From: a candidate division FCPU426 bacterium
GTDB lineage: Bacteria; Oederibacteriota; JAAXVQ01; JAUVAV01
Reading direction: 5' to 3'
DNA: 64,000 nt
Assembly (NCBI GenBank): GCA_030591525.1
Contig: JAUVAV010000006.1
Span: 1-64,000 of the forward strand
Shown: in pieces, positions 60,839-64,000 of the stretch
Layout of the letters: the number at the start of each line of letters is the position of its first letter
Numbering within the stretch: position 1 is the stretch's first letter
Made by a program: the position numbers and the translations under genes
The notes under the pieces: generated by a model
What the model was told of the DNA's origin: nothing
Databases searched by the model: none
The model's input: the letters and a program-made list of their open reading frames with translations, nothing else

Positions 60839-62155
60839 TCAGCCCACATCTCCCGAATTAATCGGATTCATAACCAGACCGGTAACTAATTTGGGCAAAA
60901 AGTAAGTGGATTTCTGCGGCATAATTTCACCCTGCCGGGCTAAATCCCAAATAGCCTTTAAATTCGGCAGGCCGGGAAGAAAAGCCGCTTGCGCCTTCCC
61001 CTGGTCAACCACCCGCTGGACTTCGGCGAGATCATGAGAAAAAGTAATCCGGCCCGGTTCCTCGCCGGGACGAATACCCAGCAAATCATCCAGGATCAGG
61101 AGGTTGAGCAGTACAACATCCAACCGGCCATAGATACGGGAATGGTTGGCTATACGAGCCATAATCCGGGTAACAAAGTCACCGCTTTTTAACTTCAAGA
61201 GGCAGGCGCCGTCTCCCGCCCGGCCCAGAAAACCGATAACCGGATTTTTCTCTACATTGGCCGACCTGGTCTGGGCCGCCGTCAAACCGGATACAGCGTC
61301 TACTTTTTCAATTTCAAAATTCTTTTTAATCTCCTTCCAGAATCGCCGCCAAGTCACTTGGGACACTCCCTGAATAAGCCGGTAAACCGGCCAAACCGTT
61401 AAGCCCGGATCATGCGTATCCGTCAGGCACATCATAACGGAATCGGCCGCGTCTTCGCCGGGCCGGGAAAATTCTTTCTGATAGGCCAGGGCGGTCGCGT
61501 AGCGGTGATGGCCGTCGGCAATCATAAGTTTCTTGCCCTGAAATCTTTTTTGCAGATCTGCAATATTCGCAGGTTTGGTTATAACCCAAAGCCGCTGGCG
61601 GCAGCCCGACCAATCGTTGAAATCATAAACCGGCGCACCCTGCATGGCCCGGTCTAAAATCCGGCTGATATTTTCCGATGAATCACGGTAAAGTGAAAAA
61701 ATTGGAGAAAAGCCGACTCCCGTTTCCCGCAACAGGTTCAAGCGGTCCGTCTTGGGTCCGGCAAAGGTTTTTTCATGGGCAAATATTTTCCGCTCACTAA
61801 AGGGCTCTAATTTCACCCGGGTTAATAAGCCGGTGAATTCCCGGCTTGTTCCCCGGGGATCGAGGTACGCGGTTTTTTGTATATATAAGGCCGGTTTAGA
61901 TTCCTTGATTAACACCTCATCAGCCAGCCACTGGTTTAAAGTACGGCGGGCCCGGCTATACCGGTTACGCTCGGCAGTATCAGCGGAGGTAGTCTTCCCC
62001 AGTTCCAACCGGATAATATTTTTCGCATGCCTACGGTAAAAGCGCTGCTGGTCGCAGGAGGAAATGATATCATAAGGCGGTGTAACCAGCCGGGACATCT
62101 CCCGGCCATAAGCGGAAGCAAAACGCAAACCCCGGAAAGGCGTCAAGCGGGCCAT
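60839..62155 (-). CDS. DUF1015 family protein
   Basis: 438 residues with the DUF1015 features: LTPFRGLRF at the start, SRLVTPPYDIIS, FAHEKTFAGPKTDRLNLL, IADGHHRYATALAY and the end PQKSTYFLPKLVTGLVM. The family is widespread in anaerobes and of unknown function; the HHRY motif and a conserved acidic set suggest an enzyme. It overlaps the cyclic-nucleotide-binding gene by one base (TAATG) and lies just ahead of rarA, so a link to nucleotide signalling or repair is conceivable but unproven. Confidence 0.9.
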   Translation of the reverse strand: MARLTPFRGLRFASAYGREMSRLVTPPYDIISSCDQQRFYRRHAKNIIRLELGKTTSADTAERNRYSRARRTLNQWLADEVLIKESKPALYIQKTAYLDPRGTSREFTGLLTRVKLEPFSERKIFAHEKTFAGPKTDRLNLLRETGVGFSPIFSLYRDSSENISRILDRAMQGAPVYDFNDWSGCRQRLWVITKPANIADLQKRFQGKKLMIADGHHRYATALAYQKEFSRPGEDAADSVMMCLTDTHDPGLTVWPVYRLIQGVSQVTWRRFWKEIKKNFEIEKVDAVSGLTAAQTRSANVEKNPVIGFLGRAGDGACLLKLKSGDFVTRIMARIANHSRIYGRLDVVLLNLLILDDLLGIRPGEEPGRITFSHDLAEVQRVVDQGKAQAAFLPGLPNLKAIWDLARQGEIMPQKSTYFLPKLVTGLVMNPINSGDVG

Positions 62156-62646
62156 TATTCTTTTCTCTCGGACTGCTGCTTGATACGGTCTTTCCAGGTA
62201 GTCATAGCCACAATTTCTTCATTGGTGTTGCGAAGCCGCTGGGAAAGAATAGTGATAATCTGAGTTAAAAGCTTATACGCCAAGGGCAAATCCTGCTGCA
62301 GCATTTCATCAAAACGATCTTTGTTAATCACCATGCAACGGGTTTCATCCAAAGCTATAACATTGGCGGAATAGGGCAGATTATCAAACAGCGACATCTC
62401 ACCAAAAATGGATTGCGCACCCAAAGAAGTAATAATTTTAGCTTCTTTACCTTCCACTTTTTTAGTCACGCGAATCCTGCCTTTTACGATAATAAACAGG
62501 GCGCCGCCTAGTTTGCCTTCTTCCAGAATTACCGTATTCGCAGGAAAAAGCTTAATGTGGGCCAGGTTGAATATTTTTTCAAGCTGCTTCTCGCTCAAAT
62601 CCTCGAAAATATTAATGGTTCTAAGAAGGCTGATTTCCATCTCCAT
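62155..62646 (-). CDS. Cyclic-nucleotide-binding domain protein
   Basis: 163 residues, a single CAP-type sensor domain (about 10-125) with LSEKQLEKIFNLAHIKLFPANTVILEEG, the phosphate-binding cassette region FGEMSLFDNLPYSANVIAL, and MVINKDRFDEMLQ. No DNA-binding domain follows, only a helical tail (LLTQIITILSQRLRNTN). It may bind cAMP or another ligand and regulate a partner protein. It precedes the DUF1015 gene with a one-base overlap. Confidence 0.88.
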   Translation of the reverse strand: MEMEISLLRTINIFEDLSEKQLEKIFNLAHIKLFPANTVILEEGKLGGALFIIVKGRIRVTKKVEGKEAKIITSLGAQSIFGEMSLFDNLPYSANVIALDETRCMVINKDRFDEMLQQDLPLAYKLLTQIITILSQRLRNTNEEIVAMTTWKDRIKQQSERKE

Positions 62647-62733
62647 CCCCTCTTTCTTGTCCGGTTAATTGAACGGACATCCCATCATCTGTTTTTTTAA
62701 TCCCTCTAAAGCTAAAATATACCGCCACGGGAC

Positions 62734-62761
62734 GTAGGGGCGCATGGCCGTGCGCCCCTAC
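62734..62761. repeat. Family A palindrome (GTAGGGGCGCATGGCCGTGCGCCCCTAC)
   Basis: Core CGCATGGCCGTGCG with complete GTAGGGGC/GCCCCTAC arms and the flank ACCGCCACGGGAC at the left, as at other copies. Confidence 0.85.
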
Positions 62762-62777
62762 TCATCACACTACCGGG

Positions 62778-63290
62778 TTAATATTTTATCCTCAAAACCT
62801 CCAGCTTGGCACATACCTGATCCCGGACTTTATCTTCATCCCTCAGTTCCCGGGACTCAAGCCGGTATATGCTTTGATCCGGAACCCGGTTCATACTGCC
62901 CAGCGCCACCGCTAATGACCCACCCACGGCAAAGCCGATAATCATCCAGGTATTCGCCTGGCGAAACTCGGTGGGAAATTGCCCCTGCACCATGGAGTCA
63001 ATGGACATAACGGTCAGATAGCTGTAAAATGCGGTAAACGGCAGTGAAACCAGGAAATGAACCTCAAAATCCTTAAACGTATTGTTTTCCTCGTAAAGCC
63101 TGGCACTCGTCGTATTTCCGTTATCCTCAACCCTTGCGCTGCTCCCGGCCTGGTGAATCTCTTCAATCTTCCTCTCGTCGCAAGCTGTGGTTGGTAAGGG
63201 TGATGAGACAGGCTGCTCAGCCTGGATGCCTATAGCATTAAGCAAGCTAATTGAACCTAAAATGACGATAGCGAAAAATCGCTTGTTCAA
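62778..63290 (-). CDS. Exported hypothetical protein
   Basis: 170 residues from a TTG start at 63290, three bases after hisG, with GGTGG in the hisG end as the likely ribosome site. Signal peptide about 1-24 (FFAIVILGSISLLNAIGIQA). After a polar region two hydrophobic stretches appear near 78-100 (FLVSLPFTAFYSYLTVMSI) and 115-132 (TWMIIGFAVGGSLAVALG). The tail is charged. No family recognised; probably an envelope protein. Confidence 0.6.
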   Translation of the reverse strand: MNKRFFAIVILGSISLLNAIGIQAEQPVSSPLPTTACDERKIEEIHQAGSSARVEDNGNTTSARLYEENNTFKDFEVHFLVSLPFTAFYSYLTVMSIDSMVQGQFPTEFRQANTWMIIGFAVGGSLAVALGSMNRVPDQSIYRLESRELRDEDKVRDQVCAKLEVLRIKY

Positions 63291-63293
63291 TAT

Positions 63294-64000
63294 CTACACT
63301 ACCACCTTGTTTAAAGGATATTCAATAATCCCCTGGGCTCCGGCGCTTTTTAATTTCGGAATAATATCCCGAACTACTTTTTCATCTATGATGGTCTCAA
63401 CATCCAGCCATTGACCGTCCGTTAATCCGGCAATAGTCGGTTTGAGCAGAGCCGGAATTAAACTCAATATTTTTTCCAGGTCGGTCTTTCGCACATTCAT
63501 TTTAAGACCCACTTTTACTTCCGCCAAAAGGGCGCCTTGAAGCAGAATATTCAAGTTCTCAATTTTTTCCCTTTTTTTCTGATTTTTCCAGGCCTGCCGG
63601 TTGGCGATTAAAAGCGTGGTAGATGAAAAAATAGTTTCAACTATCCGCAGCTTATTGGCACGCAAGGAGCTTCCGGTCTCGGTTAGTTCTACCACCGCGT
63701 CGGCCAGCCGAGGCGGTTTGGCCTCCGTCGCCCCCCAGGAAAATTCCACTTCCGCCTTAACCTTTTTTTTCCTCAAATAATCTTTGACAACATTCACAAG
63801 TTCGGTCGCGACACGTTTGCCGCTTAAGTCCCGGACCGATCGAACGGGAGAATTTTCAGGCACGGCCAGCACCCAGCGTACCGGACGCAGACCCTGTTTG
63901 GCATAAATCAATTCTGAAACTTTATGCACCCGGGACCCGTTTTCCGCCGTCCAGTCCGCTCCGGTCAGCCCGGCATCCAGATCGCCGGATTCTACATAGC
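63294..64000 (-). CDS. hisG: ATP phosphoribosyltransferase HisG (C-terminal part; start outside window)
   Basis: At least 235 codons are visible; the frame enters from the right edge and the N-terminus lies outside. The visible start, [19 protein letters not shown], and [21 protein letters not shown] are conserved HisG motifs. [28 protein letters not shown] and a C-terminal regulatory domain ([18 protein letters not shown] to [17 protein letters not shown]) follow, so this is the long type, feedback-inhibited by histidine. It catalyses the first step of histidine biosynthesis. The remaining his genes are not seen. Hypothetical gene 62778 follows three bases later. Confidence 0.93.
   Translation of the reverse strand, partial: YVESGDLDAGLTGADWTAENGSRVHKVSELIYAKQGLRPVRWVLAVPENSPVRSVRDLSGKRVATELVNVVKDYLRKKKVKAEVEFSWGATEAKPPRLADAVVELTETGSSLRANKLRIVETIFSSTTLLIANRQAWKNQKKREKIENLNILLQGALLAEVKVGLKMNVRKTDLEKILSLIPALLKPTIAGLTDGQWLDVETIIDEKVVRDIIPKLKSAGAQGIIEYPLNKVVV

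Overview
The window reads as a chromosomal segment of an uncultivated bacterium with a two-membrane envelope. TolC/RND efflux parts, an OmpA-type domain, lipoproteins, PorV-like outer-membrane proteins and a lipid II flippase all point that way. The gene mix (PorV/FlgD-type C-terminal domains, large Kelch protein, many palindromic intergenic repeats, moderate GC) resembles candidate-phylum metagenome genomes such as Omnitrophota or Desantisbacteria. That placement is inference; no rRNA, tRNA or CRISPR was seen. Almost everything is on the minus strand; only yjbQ (13.4 kb) and a histidine kinase (57.7 kb) are on the plus strand.

Layout. 0-5.3 kb: partial radical-SAM enzyme, DsbD/TauE-like membrane protein, HigBA-type toxin-antitoxin pair, FetAB-type transporter, sirtuin, BamE-like lipoprotein, O6-alkylguanine-DNA methyltransferase. 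5.3-13 kb: murJ, rph, an orphan 2-hydroxyacyl-CoA dehydratase-like protein, queE-queD, cimA-murI, and a BCAM0308-family zinc-ribbon protein. 13.4-23 kb: yjbQ, recJ, a divergent PilB/GspE ATPase, then an unusual operon made of a HAMP pseudo-cyclase, a J-domain/TPR protein and an Hsp70 without its helical lid, preceded by a PQQ-type beta-propeller lipoprotein. 23.4-27 kb: smc. 27.5-31.3 kb: an AT-rich accessory island with a PIN-like membrane protein, a DUF1016 (YhcG) nuclease and decayed helicase and DUF1016 fragments. 31.4-37.7 kb: an amino-acid operon hom-thrC-(apgM-like)-lysC followed by a 46-residue membrane protein, trxA and trxB. 38-55.7 kb: a surface/efflux block read right to left: small membrane protein, Kelch protein, PorV-like protein, Thr/Pro-repeat protein, PorV-OmpA fusion, MFP adaptor, two RND pumps, TolC. 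56-64 kb: wHTH regulator with a membrane protein, GAF histidine kinase, rarA, DUF1015 protein, cyclic-nucleotide-binding protein, a hypothetical membrane protein, and hisG running off the end.

Working together: the thr block makes threonine from aspartate; its apgM-like gene sits where homoserine kinase is expected. The 38-55 kb block combines a tripartite efflux route with outer-membrane and exported surface proteins. The cyclase/J/Hsp70 operon looks like a membrane sensor tied to a specialised chaperone.

The noncoding DNA is unusually structured. Family A is a 26-32 bp palindrome, usually GTAGGGGC...GCCCCTAC, at about 17 sites. Family B is a larger nested inverted repeat bounded by CTAGGAGTTTGAGC. 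Families C and D are other palindromes. At least four genes (the TauE-like gene, ogt, murI, the histidine kinase) take their TAG stop codon from the edge of a repeat.
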